Of a stretch of DNA of 57,967 bases, positions 31,727 through 42,559 are shown piece after piece (the stretch's first letter is position 1; each line of letters opens with the position of its first letter). Position numbers and translations under genes: made by a program. The stretch lies in NCBI GenBank assembly GCA_004369085.1, contig ML210272.1, positions 9,867-67,833 of the forward strand, given 5' to 3'. Below the pieces are notes generated by a model. The model was not told the origin of the DNA, did not search any database, and saw only the letters and a program-made list of their open reading frames with translations. This stretch comes from Coprinopsis marcescibilis (lineage: Eukaryota; Basidiomycota; Agaricomycetes; Agaricales; Psathyrellaceae).

Positions 31727-32947
31727 ATGGCACCGTCGCTGATGCATCGTCGGTGCAGGGCGGACCTACCCACCTTGCAATCACTCCTTTTTTCGCTGCT
31801 TCTCCAACTTTTCTTCCTTGCGATTTCCGAGATTCCCAGTGCCTCTGGACAAGGTTCAAGCTTTGTTTCGATGCCAGACCGAACACCAGAATAGTCATCA
31901 TTCAACTCTGCGGCCAATAGTGTGGGGTCGGCATCCGACGAGATCTCGATACCACCACTCCCCGCGTCCTCCGTTGACTCTTTTCCTGTCAGTAGTGTCG
32001 AGTCGGCATCCATCGTCGTGACCTCGAAACCCGGGCCTTTTATTGGAGGGGAGTCGGGTGGCTCTAATAGCAGTAGTAGCAATGGCAACGGAAATGGTGG
32101 TGATGAGAGTAATGGGAGCAGGGTGGGGCCAATTGTAGGGCGGCGTATTGGGCGGGTTGGCTATATTGATAGTGGCGATTACGGCTGTGATGTATTTCCG
32201 TTCAAGGGGGGCACGGGGGATGGGTACAGAACTTGGAGGAAGGGGAGTAGAGGACGCAGATTCTGGACGCACAAATGATGCTACTGTAGTTGGTGGGAAG
32301 GTGGGATACAATCACAAAGGAGACGATAGTCGGACAAGCGCCGTGGGTGGAGAGTTGGCACAAGCACAAGACAGAGACTTGATAGAACAGTTGCAGGTGA
32401 AGGGTACCAGGTGAATGCATCCGTTGATGCCCAGGGACCCATCCCCGTTGTATATTCACAGAGGCCAGCTATGACTGTATCTCCCCTCAGTGACGGATTG
32501 GCGCACTACCCACCCCAGCAGCTTTCCCCGACGGTTTCGCCACGTCCTGATAGTAACGTAGGATCACCTTTGGGGCAGGTAGCTGGTCGTAGTGATGGTA
32601 CGGGGGGGAATCACCCTGTAATGCTCGCATGGCGCACAGACAGCGGCGGGAGGGCAGCGTCAGGAGGGGAGTATGTGCTACAAGCTCAAGAGCCTGAGTT
32701 ACTAGAGAAAAATGGTGAGTTCCACAAAAACGAGGGTCAAAAACAGCTGGCCAAGCGTCGTGAAGATGAAACGAAGGAAACAATGACAACGGCGGAGACG
32801 AGAGAGCAGATACTTGCTTTGCAAAGACAGGTTGTGACACTGAGTCATAATCAAGCGCTGGTGACTGGTGTTTTCTCGGAGGGTACTTCTTCAAGCCCGA
32901 GGGATGAGCCACCCCCGATTTATGTTCATGGTACAAGTCGGATGTGA
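31727..32947 (+). pseudogene. Gene D: broken paralog of gene B (signal peptide, membrane span, coil-PPxY)
   Basis: Begins at ATG 31727 with a signal peptide whose core (LLLQLFFLAISEIPSASGQ) closely matches gene C (LLLQLFILTKIPSASGQ). The frame meets TAG at 31892-31894 and then continues Ser-rich. A +1 change near 32141 shifts the frame exactly in the membrane span (the second frame reads GGLAILIVAITAVMYFRSRG). A -1 change near 32402 shifts it again within the conserved Gly-Tyr-Gln-Val segment (EGYQVNASVDAQ in the third frame). The third frame is open to 32947 and ends with EQILALQRQVVTLSHNQ and DEPPPIYVHG, nearly identical to gene B's ending. Three lesions in one gene indicate a pseudogene, though sequencing error in single bases cannot be excluded. 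Confidence 0.8.
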
Positions 32948-35066
32948 GCCAGCGGCGAGAAACTGACAGCAGGAGCAGTGGTAAATAGTGTAGTAGCTAC
33001 TGATGAAAATTCACCACAGCTATCACACAGCTGAATATCATCCGCAGCAGAGTCAAGAGGATGATGGTCCAGTATCATATTGCAAGGTATGTTCTTTTGA
33101 TTAAGGTGTAATAGTTTCTTCTGATTCTATAATAATAGCCTCTGGGCGCCTTTTAATTTAAGGGCCCTTTAACTGTCGTTGAGCGTCGTGTCACTTTCCA
33201 TTTCCGAGACTCCAGAATCCAGTGTCCTACCCGTGTACATTTGGACTCTTACAAGCTTTTGGATCCTGATTCTCTGGGATTAGACATGCACTGGCGTTGG
33301 TCTGAGTCTTGGTACAGCTGATAGTGGTAGATATCATTTAAGTGGCATGTGTGTGGCTGTCGTAGACATAGTAGCAGCCTTGAGCACTTGAGCACTACGT
33401 GAGTGCTTTCATTTGCATACCGTGTCTGACTTTTATTTTAGGGTGCAACTGTGGTCGGATCAATAGGCGCTCTCTCACTGGTCAACGGAGAGGAAGTTGG
33501 ACCAGTAGTGGTTGGAGTTGAATCCGGCACCTTAGACGAAAGGTATACCTATTACAGCGCCGAAGCCAGTATGAGCCAAGCGATGGACCTCTCCCGGAGG
33601 TGTAGTACTGAGGCATTCAGTTCAGCTTGAACTGGAAGGGAGTTGGCGCCGATGAAGGCGTGGAATATCTGGGCTCCGATTAAATCTTTAATCGATCAAT
33701 TTCGATCAATCCTGCTTAAATGAGCGCATGGCACTTCTATCTCTTCTCTGTCGCCACAAAAGAAGATGTTCCTGTAAGTATCTCGCTATCTTGAGATGCT
33801 GCAGCTCTAGACGAACATCCCGAATCAGAGGAGACGGCTCTATCCTACGGGTTTGGAGTTGAGCTAACACGTAGGCTCTCAAGGCTCATAACTCGCCACA
33901 AGCGAACAACACCGCACCTATACACTGGCGTGTGACAGTTTAACACGGTGGACCTATTCATAGCATTGGCTGTGCAGATATTTTAATTTAGCAATTACGA
34001 AGTATCCTGAAAACACGTCGATCTCCCGACCGTACTCCCCGAGAATGGCGCTTTATGCAAGTAATGTGGGACGAACCGCCACGTCTTGTGCGGAAAGGCG
34101 ACAGCTATCTGGAGATGGTGTGGTACAATGGGAGAATGTGAATGTTCATCAAGAGTGTCCAAGTTTCTTCCTCGCGAACGATTTCAACTGCTATAAACTT
34201 CCTCAAACACACTCCGGGATTATCCAAGCAGGTCTCGCAACTGCGGTTGCTTAAAACAGCCAAACTTCGGAGGATGCAATTACATGTGTCCAGTGTCTTC
34301 TAGAATCAGAATCTATCAGATCGAAGTCATCAATATGAATGCGAGTTCGCCTCTAACTCCCCAGGAATGCACCCAGGGCTCTACTGTCTATCAATGTATC
34401 AAGGGTGAATCATTTCCTATGTGAAAACATGCAGTCATGTCCAGTTTGGGATACAATTCGTTTCCGAGATCAAGAGTCTCTTCTTTCTTCTTTGAGCTTT
34501 CTGCATTGAGCCCATGCTTTGTATTTCTTTCATATAGCCCGTAATTAACATCGCACAGCCCAGCTGCCGATCAGCCCGCCTTTGAAGTCGACGCCCATTC
34601 GTGATCAAGTCATTCGTTGCGCATCTGACATCGCACATATGACTAAATCATCGTGTCAGACTCGGAGATCATCGCTAATCACTTCCGTCGCAGAAAACCG
34701 AGCACCGGACATCATCTGTGCGCTTTTGTGCAGTTGTTGCTGTGAACTGGAGGATATTAGAAGGTATGTTGAGCCTTGTGATAAGTCCTCCTTCTGTGAT
34801 TGATACTCGCCAGTCTCACCATGACGAAGGTTCTGCATTGGAAGTCGTTTATAAAAGCTAATGTACTAGTATCTTCGAGTCAGGAAAAGGGTGAGAACGT
34901 CACCCCGATAATGATGCGCGGAGTCAGTGATGCCCATGAAACCCGTCGTGGAGAGACGGTCGTAAAAGTGCGTGGAAATACTCCCGCAACAGGCGGATAA
35001 GATCCAATAATAGATCTGTTATAAAGTTCCCTAGGCTCATACTTACTACCCTCCGCACGAGTAAAC
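32948..35066. other. Intergenic region between D and K (2.1 kb)
   Basis: Includes duplicate block 33,010-33,420 and an unassigned open stretch at about 33,440-33,630. A TATA-like TATAAAA stands at 34,850-34,856, about 210 bp before gene K. No convincing gene. Confidence 0.5.
33010..33420 (+). repeat. Segmental duplicate, copy 2 (partner 30,566-31,020)
   Basis: Direct-orientation relative of 30,566-31,020 with many substitutions and small indels; it begins about 65 bp after the stop codon of D. Together the copies bracket pseudogene D, pointing to an old tandem duplication of a gene-plus-flank unit of about 2.4 kb. Confidence 0.75.
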
Positions 35067-35952
35067 ATGGCCCGTGGATTTAGAGCTCTTGGCCTCGCCC
35101 TCTTTGTTCTTTTCCAACACATTGGTTTCTCTGCTGGGGCCATTGTCAACAGGACGATCGATGATACCGCCGGTGATGAAGTGACTGGCATCGCGCCAGT
35201 ATTCCTACCGCCAGGGATGTGGAACCCGCCGGATTGCCCGCATTGCGACATCAGGCCTAACGCATCCCTGTCTTTCAATGGGACCTATTTGGAGACCACT
35301 TACCTTCCTGCTCCCGAGAGCGAAGTCGGTCCGGTCTCCTTCACATTCAACTTCGAGGGTAAGCTTTGAGAGCAGTGTTATGACGTACTACGGCTGACCC
35401 CAGAATATGTAGGAACCGCGTTATATCTTTTCTTCATCCTCGTCAATGGTCTTGACGGAATCACTTATACCGAGTTCGACGTTAAAATTAACGGAGGTGA
35501 CGCTGGCAAATTCGTCCACTCTCCCGATCCTACATCCCAAGACCGCTTCGCCTATCAACAGTTGACGTACAACATCACCGGTCTCCCTCAGGTGAACCAC
35601 ACAGTCGAAGTTATTACACAAGGCGAACTGCGAGCCTACGTTAACTTCGACTATGCAATTTATACGTGAGTCGGCCAATGTTAGTTCCTTTGAATTTTTC
35701 TGAAGCCTGCTTGTCCTTAACAGCCTCGACGATGCTCTTCCACCGTCCAACACGACCGGCTCACCCGTTGTTGGGCCCAGGCCGACAGGTCCAGAACAGA
35801 CCACTGCGGCGCCATCACCAAATGCTAGCCCAAGCAACCAAGCTAACTCGCCAACTACCACTCGCGGGTCGTCGGCGCTGACGTCAATGAACGCCATGTA
35901 TGGCAGTATTGTGGGAGGACTGACTGCTTTGCTCGTGGCGCTCCTGGCCTGA
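35067..35952 (+). CDS. Gene K: IDDT-ectodomain protein, short form with GPI-like C-terminus
   Basis: Three exons: 35067-35358, 35413-35665, 35724-35952 (257 aa). Signal peptide to about SAGA; ectodomain TIDDTAGDEVTG, CPHC motif, YLETTYLPA, FNFEGTALYLFFILVNG, NFDYAIYT. Intron positions and phases equal those of J and L-O. After a short Ser/Thr/Pro linker the protein ends with SALTSMNAMYGSIVGGL and TALLVALLA, a hydrophobic segment with nothing basic behind it. This layout is that of a GPI-attachment signal, unlike the paralogs, which have RRRK and a cytosolic tail after the same VGGIVGG-like span. The TGA (35950-35952) may have converted a transmembrane form into a GPI or tail-less form. Role probably at the cell surface; ligand unknown. 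Confidence 0.8.
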
Positions 35953-36615
35953 CCTATGGAGGTCGACAAAAAGGCTATCGAAGGTTGAAGGAGATCCGGA
36001 TGCGCCTAAGTACCCGTTAGACGAGACATCGATAGTATCAGCATGCTGTATGAGAAGATTATCATCATCCCGGATTTTCTAAGTCTCTAAACATATGGAT
36101 TCGTAGTATTATATATACCTCTCTTTCACTGTATTGTTCCTTGCGTCTGTGCCGCCGTGCGTTTGGCCACTCAGTCGGTTGAGCTATTCTCGGAGGACCG
36201 CGGCAATCATTGCTCGGTTCAATAGGCGCTTGAATATATGCACCGCCACGAACCGTCGGAGGTTATGCCTGCGTAATCGATCCTTTCCTCCCTGCTCTGG
36301 TCCTCAAATGTGAATTTCTGACTCACCTATAACTTTTTTCTTCCTCGTACGCCGTCCATCTCCACGTTCACAGGGTATAAACCTACCGTCATACCCATTA
36401 CCCCTGGATCAATCTTTGCCACAAGTCCCGCGAAACCCGGTCCTGACAATCACCCATTGTTTCATCTCTGTAAATGTGTCGGGATGGTGTGATATCCGCT
36501 CTCGAGGGAACTGCAAGCGAGCTTCTTCTGGAACCCTGAAGATCTGGCGTTGATCTGGCCGAATTATACCCCACGCTCCCCTCATCACCTGCCTACCGCA
36601 TCTGCAGCAGCGAGG
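35953..36615. other. Intergenic K-L
   Basis: 3' flank of K and promoter of L. No gene and no clear remnant of the lost cytosolic tail of K was seen. Confidence 0.45.
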
Positions 36616-38056
36616 ATGCTGTGGAGAAAGCTTGTGGCCCTTTTGTCTGTGTTCGTCTATCAGTCAGACTTGACTCACGCTGCACTGGTAGAGCGTCGAA
36701 TCGATGATACCCAAGGAGATTCAGCAACTGGCTTGCGCCCTGTTTATCTGCCAGCGGAGGGCGTGTGGAATGGACTGGACTGCTCGCAGTGCCAGTTGAA
36801 GCCAGATATTGCTCGCGTCTTCGGAGGGACATACTCTGAAGCCACATATCGCCCTGCCAGAGGTATCGTCTCTGTGGATATCCAATTCGAGGGTGAGTTG
36901 GCCCATTTGGTTCTGTCTGCCGCAGAATCCAGGCTAATGTTTCCCCCTGGTGCAGGTGTTGCAATCGACGTTTACTTCATCCTAGCACCCTTCTCAGCTC
37001 GTCTGACGACCCTCACGGAATGTCTTTTTATTCTGGATGGCGGAGAACCAGCAACCTTCAGATACCAGCCAGGAGCGGAGGACACCGAATTCATTTATGA
37101 ACACTCCGTCTTCTCTCGCACAGACCTTCCAGACGCCAACCACACTCTTCGAATCACTGTACCGGAAGTCCCCCATGAGCTCTTTCTCAATTTTGACTAC
37201 GCCATTTACATGTACGCTGGCCTTTTCTGACATGGGGCTTAGTCTAATCGTTCATTCCAGGCACGAGGATGGGACAGGAACATCATCCCCATCGCCCACC
37301 GGCTCTTCGACGATCCCAGTACTACCAGGGACCAGCCTGTCGTCTTCACTCACCGACCGTCCATTACTCACGACAGTCGTGGTCATCCCCAACGCCGACT
37401 CTGTTGGCCCTACCGCAGGTGTCGGTAACACATCGAGTACAACGACGGCCGTCGTCGCCGGTAGCGTTGCTGGAAGCGTCGCAGCGATTATGCTATTAGC
37501 GTTCTTCGTTGGATTCTTTTTGTGGCGCCGAAAACGGAGGCAGTCGAAGGGCAATGCACAAGGGTCATTGATGGAGGAACAGTACCAATCAAGTTCCTTC
37601 GGGAAGCACTTATTTGCTCATCCTAGGGGACAGAGCTATTCGACGACAGACGTGGCGGACCGTGGAGATACCTCGACGTTGGGAAGGGATCTATATGGTC
37701 AACGCTCCCCTTCTTCTGGCCCAGGAAGTGTCTATTCTTCACCGTATGGTGGGATCGCGAGTTCGAACCACGGAATACCTCAGGGTGCTGCTGTCTTCTC
37801 AGATGCGGATCTAGAAAGGCAGGACCAGATTTCAAGGCGCTTGCAGGTTATGGAGCAGGAGATGCATGCGTTGAGTCGTGAACTTGAAGGTGGCGGGGCT
37901 GCGCGTCCGTTAAGCCAAGGACCGGAACAAGGTCTGTCAATGGCGGAGATGAGTGAGCAGATGCAGGCGATGCAGGCGCAATTGGTGATGCTGCGACAAA
38001 ACCAAAATGACAATCCTGTTGGACTTGCCAGTGGACCGCCCCCTAATTATCATTAA
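36616..38056 (+). CDS. Gene L: IDDT-ectodomain single-pass membrane protein with coil-PPxY tail
   Basis: Three exons: 36616-36892, 36956-37211, 37261-38056 (442 aa). I start at ATG 36616 (MLWRKLVALL), which directly precedes the signal peptide; an upstream in-frame ATG (36550) would bury it. Ectodomain RIDDTQGDSATG, CSQC, YSEATYRPA, FEGVAIDVYFILA, NFDYAIYM. Intron 1 is 63 nt, a multiple of three without stop, so retention would insert 21 residues and leave the frame open. A Ser/Thr linker leads to the membrane span (VAGSVAGSVAAIMLLAFFVG) and WRRKRRQSK. The ~170-aa tail ends in helix SMAEMSEQMQAMQAQLVMLR followed by GPPPNYH, with PPxY at the last four residues but one. Confidence 0.85.
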
Positions 38057-38724
38057 CCTTTCAGCAATAGTTGTCAGGTTGGGCGGTGAAATGCATTCGT
38101 TTTTAATTAGCACTCATTATCTCTCACCCCCTTCATACGTTTTCTCTCCAGTCTTTATGTATGCAACGAGGGACTCGCTAATGTTTGAATGGGGTGATTC
38201 AAATACAACACATCCCCGAAAATAATAGAATGAGAACGAGAGATTCGTGCTTTCGTTTTCCAAGCGCCGCTGAGATCTGACAAGTTGGCGATGTACATAG
38301 AAGACTGTTTTCCGCAGAGGCTTGGAAGAGCTTTGCAGCCATCGGATGGTTGCTAGACTATGTGTGAAATCATGAATGTGCACTGTTACGAGACGACTGC
38401 GCGAGCACCTGGACATTGACTCGTTGGCAAGAGCTTTGATCGAGTTTTTGATCGATCCCCTGAAAGAACACCAGTGCGTCGTCCTCATCTCTGTTCTCAT
38501 ACACCTATCAAATATCATTCTTCGAGATTAATTCGGGTAGCGCGGTGTATCGGACGTCATGAAGGATTTGTCATGGACTGTCAACGCTCACCACCCAACA
38601 GCCATGAGCCATTGCCATAACCACCTTGCGCACCTTTATTCGCCAACCACCACTATTCTCTAAAAACTGTTCCCGACGACTCAGAGTCTCAACACGAGCT
38701 TCACAGCCCCGGGGTCTGTGGGCT
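38057..38724. other. Intergenic L-M
   Basis: Non-coding; open frames on the minus strand (133 codons) show no family features and are probably chance. Confidence 0.45.
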
Positions 38725-39779
38725 ATGGCTAGGATAATCCTTTTGTTGGCCATCCTCCTGCAAGCTTGGATCATTCGCTGTACACCGGCAAATTACACCA
38801 TCGACGATACAACAGGCGACGCGCGGGCCCAAAACCTGCCATTTTATCTGCCTCAGGGAAGCTGGTCCAACAATTGTACTGAATGCGACATGCAACCTGA
38901 AGCACAGAATGCGTCGAATGGGACGTATACCCAGACAAGAGACAATGTTAACATTTCGAATCCAGCCTACATCAATATCGATTTTGAAGGTAATTTTACG
39001 CTGTACTCCGACTATTCGAGGAAGTTCAAGGTTTAACAAGGCACGGCCATTTATCTCTTTTTCATACTTGGCAACGAGCTGCCTTCCGGCTCAATTACCA
39101 CCAACATCACCATTCGCCTTGATCGCCAAGAGTATACTTTCTCAAGAAACTCGACTCAAGGAACTGGTTTCTTCGAGTATGACCAGCTAGTATTCGCAAA
39201 AGACACCCTCCCAAACACCAACCATACTCTCAGCATCGATGTCTACTCTGTTCTTGCTTTCGACAGGGCTGTTTACACGTAAGTTCTCCTCTCATCTTCT
39301 GGTTCTCCAGGATCATATCATTCTTTCGCAGCTTTGATGAAGATCTGGTATCCACCGACCAGCCTTCAACTGACGATTCAACAACACCGGATGGCAACCC
39401 CGATGCCAAGGGCAGCCAGACTCCAATTGGCGCCATTGTTGGAGGTGTTCTGGGCGGGGTCGTGGCCATTGTGGCTCTCGTTGGGTCCATTGTCTTGATT
39501 GTTCGCCGGAGACGAAGAAAAGCAAAATCATCGTTTACGGAGATGGGCAAGTTCAGACCACCTTACTCTACGAACACCAGTCAATCACGGAGTGCCACGC
39601 CTCTAAGCCGCGCCGAGGGATCCTATCCGATGAAGAGGTCCTCCTTCGGCTCGTACTTCGTCGCGGATGGCGGGAACCAAGATCACAGCTCGCCTCGTCC
39701 ATCAACAAGTCAGATCGGTGTAGGGAGTCCTAGCTCGACATCATCAGTAAATCTCCTGCACCAATCACGGCCTCTCTGA
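38725..39779 (+). CDS. Gene M: IDDT-ectodomain single-pass membrane protein, tail without PPxY
   Basis: Three exons: 38725-38989, 39041-39278, 39332-39779 (316 aa). ATG 38725 (MARIILLLAILLQAW) starts the signal peptide. Ectodomain TIDDTTGDARAQ, CTEC, YTQTRDNV, FEGTAIYLFFILGNE, FDRAVYT; many N-glycosylation sequons. Membrane span VGGVLGGVVAIVALVGSIVL, then RRRRRKAK. The cytosolic tail is only ~100 residues and ends SVNLLHQSRPL with no helix or PPxY, so it is shortened relative to J, L, N and O. Splice frame and intron phases are the same as in the other members. Confidence 0.83.
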
Positions 39780-40334
39780 GTCAAGGCAGGCAGTACGAAG
39801 GCTTAATTATCCATAAAACGCGGGGTGACATAAACAGTAGCGCAGAGAATAAAGAGAACTCCGCCCACTACTATACGGACAATGCGGTTTGGCAATATCC
39901 TATGGTATAGTCGGTGAACAACAGTATGTTGGAGTACGCTGACGTTTGTCCATTCCATATCTTCATTTTGGAGGGGCTGCCAGGATGCATACGCTGAGCG
40001 TACTCGCCAGTTCAGTTTGAAAGATGTTACATACGTAGAGCCTACAGCTACAGGTTGTGCAATTCTCGCTCAGATACCCTAATTTCAAGTGGTCTTGATG
40101 TACTAGCAAAGTAGAGCTGAAAGTGGATACTTAGTAATGACAACATTGCATTTGCACTTCTTAACCGTCAGACCCATTGAAGACCCCGGTCCCCATGTAT
40201 GTGATATAAATAACTTGATGGGGGGTTTCCTCACCGGACCAATCACAAAAGGCGATATGGGTAACCAGTTCCATACAAATACAGCATCATTGTTTTGAGC
40301 GGCATGTCAATTCGACCCCTACTCCTTCATTACC
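39780..40334. other. Intergenic M-N
   Basis: Contains the promoter of gene N. No gene recognised, and no preserved coil-PPxY remnant of M's tail noticed. Confidence 0.45.
40205..40212 (+). promoter_or_regulatory. TATA-like box of gene N
   Basis: TATAAATA about 125 bp upstream of the gene N start codon, plausible as a core promoter element with a ~95-nt 5' UTR. Confidence 0.45.
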
Positions 40335-41715
40335 ATGGCGGTGGCATTCAATAAGGCTGGTGCCTTTGCAGTCGGTCTCCTCTTTTTCCACCCATGGATT
40401 GTGGCCGGCGTGCCTTCTAGCCACAACATTGATGACCAACGTGGCGACTCGCGCATCGGTGGCTCTCGTCCAATCTACTTGCCGCTAGGGAGGTGGGAGG
40501 ACCAAAACTGCCTGGAGTGTCTTGATAAGCCCGATGCGAGACGTACTCACGATGGAACATTCACTCAGACAACATATGATCGTGGGGGAAGTCTCGTATC
40601 CATAGATCTAGCGTTTGAAGGTGAGATGTTCCACCCAGTCATTATAAAGCCTATCTCAAGGGAAGAAACCTGAACCAAGGGACTGCAATCGATGTTTACT
40701 TCGTTCTCGTGAATGAGCTGCTACGGGGTACCGTCGTCACCGAGCTCAACATCACCCTTGATAGTCGGGAGAATACCTCCTTCACTTACACCCCAGACCG
40801 CCCAAGCGCAACCTTCGAATACGATCGAAATGTCTTCTCCAGCGGACAGCTTCCGAACGGAAACCACACCCTCGTAATTTCTACCGGATCGTTTGTTATC
40901 TTCGATTATGCCACATACACGTAAGCGCCGAATTATCTGTACGCGTGTACGCCGCCGTTTCATCTGACCAATTGATCAGTTATGACGACGATCCCTTGGC
41001 GGGACATTCCACGACGCCTGGAGTCCCCGACAATCGAACGACCCCTTCTTTTCCTGATCCCTCAGACGCAGCGTCCACCGCCTCATCCTCTCAGTCAACC
41101 CCCGTGGGTGCGATAGTCGGTGGCGTCGTAGGCGGTATTGCTGCCATTTGCGCCGTTTCTCTCCTTGTAGTATTCCTTCTAAGGCGAAGAAAGCACAGGG
41201 ATCGTGTCGTTTACGAGGCGGGTTTACGCACGGAAGTGGACAGAGCGTCTGCGGGTCCACCACAGCCTTCATTCAGAGAGCAAGCCGTGCCAACAAGTGA
41301 GCCTCACTTTGGCGCATATCCTATAGGAGGGCCCTACACAGTAACCGATGACTCAACTCTCTCGGGGTCTGCACCAGCATTCATGTCCGGACCGCCCCCA
41401 TCTTCAAGCCCGAAGCAAGAACGACTACGTCAAGAACGCCGCGAAGAGCTTGAACGTCAGTTGGGATCCATAGAGCAAGATATCCGAGCATTATATGGCA
41501 ATGGAGATAACAGAGAAGCGAGGTCTCGGGAGAACATTAGAGCTGCGCAGGAAGATGGGGGTATGACGAATAGGGTGGAACAGATGACGGAACAGATACG
41601 CACTTTACAGGAACAGATGCTTGTTCTGAAGCAGAATCTACGATCAGATTGGGCGCAGGGCCTGACCGATGACCCTCCACCAGGGTACAGCCCGAGCTCA
41701 GTAGCCAGAAGTTAG
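40335..41715 (+). CDS. Gene N: IDDT-ectodomain single-pass membrane protein with coil-PPxY tail
   Basis: Three exons: 40335-40620, 40680-40920, 40980-41715 (420 aa). Signal peptide to about VAGVP; ectodomain NIDDQRGDSRIG, CLEC, FTQTTYDRG, FEGTAIDVYFVLVNE, IFDYATYT. Ser/Thr/Pro linker, membrane span VGAIVGGVVGGIAAICAVSL plus LLVVFLL, then RRRKHRDR. The tail carries a long helix (QERLRQERREELERQLGSIE) and a second one (EQMTEQIRTLQEQMLVLKQN), then DDPPPGYSPSS (PPxY). Tail sequence is closest to gene O (GDNREARSRE versus GDNRESRAQT), so N and O arose from a later duplication than the others. Confidence 0.86.
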
Positions 41716-42559
41716 CCGAGTCTGAACAACATCGCGGTTTCTTACTACTTGGTCCCTTTTTTCTGTATTTGTGTTTTACGTTAAAAGTTTAAAATTGGCG
41801 CCTGATGCACGGGCTGACGCTGGCATATCAAAATTGGCGCATTGCTATTTGGTTTCGTGCATTTCACAAGGTATCCGGCTATGAACAAGCTATGAACAGT
41901 GATTGTCAAATCATTCTTTATCGGTTGGCAATCAAATTGTTTACTCCCATCAGGTAGTAAAATCCCGGGTCATAGTACATATGCTTGAGATCACCCATGC
42001 AAGTACGTACGGCTGACGACCTACATAGAAGGCTTCATAATCAATCCACATTGGAAGGTCTATGGTAGGGCGATTATCGATGATATAGCAGTGGGGATGT
42101 GACCCCTATGTAACTTGCACTATTGCCCGCATTGATTCCTACTAAGGCGCCAAAGAGAAACTCCGAGGCAGCAAAGGCTCTAAATCCTCGCGGTTATCCT
42201 TATCCAATGTCCATCGCCTATTCTCATACATCGGTCACTCCAAAAAGTTCACGCCTCATTGGAGTTCTATATCAACATCGAGTCCTTGTATTTGAGGATG
42301 CGCCTCGATGTTTCTGATCGCTCTCAGTCGAACTCTGCATTAATAGAGCAATCGTCCCAGCATCTGACTGATGATCTGAACTGGATACCAATATTTTTGG
42401 AGTTCGATTAATGGCTGTACCCATCACTACCAGTGGCTTAATAGTGACTGCGGCTCATAAGCCCGTGTAATAGTATAGCATATCCCCCTGACACCCCCGC
42501 CTCGTTATCTCCCCATACGTTTGACTCTCGAGCTTTAAACACCCCGAGTGGCAATCTTA
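41716..42559. other. Intergenic N-O
   Basis: 840 bp, AT-richer, no gene recognised; includes gene O promoter. Confidence 0.45.

Noticed and set aside
33440..33630. Open stretch beginning GATVVGSIGALSLVNGEEVG
   Set aside because: Short, no start codon context, no family recognised; may be chance or a remnant.
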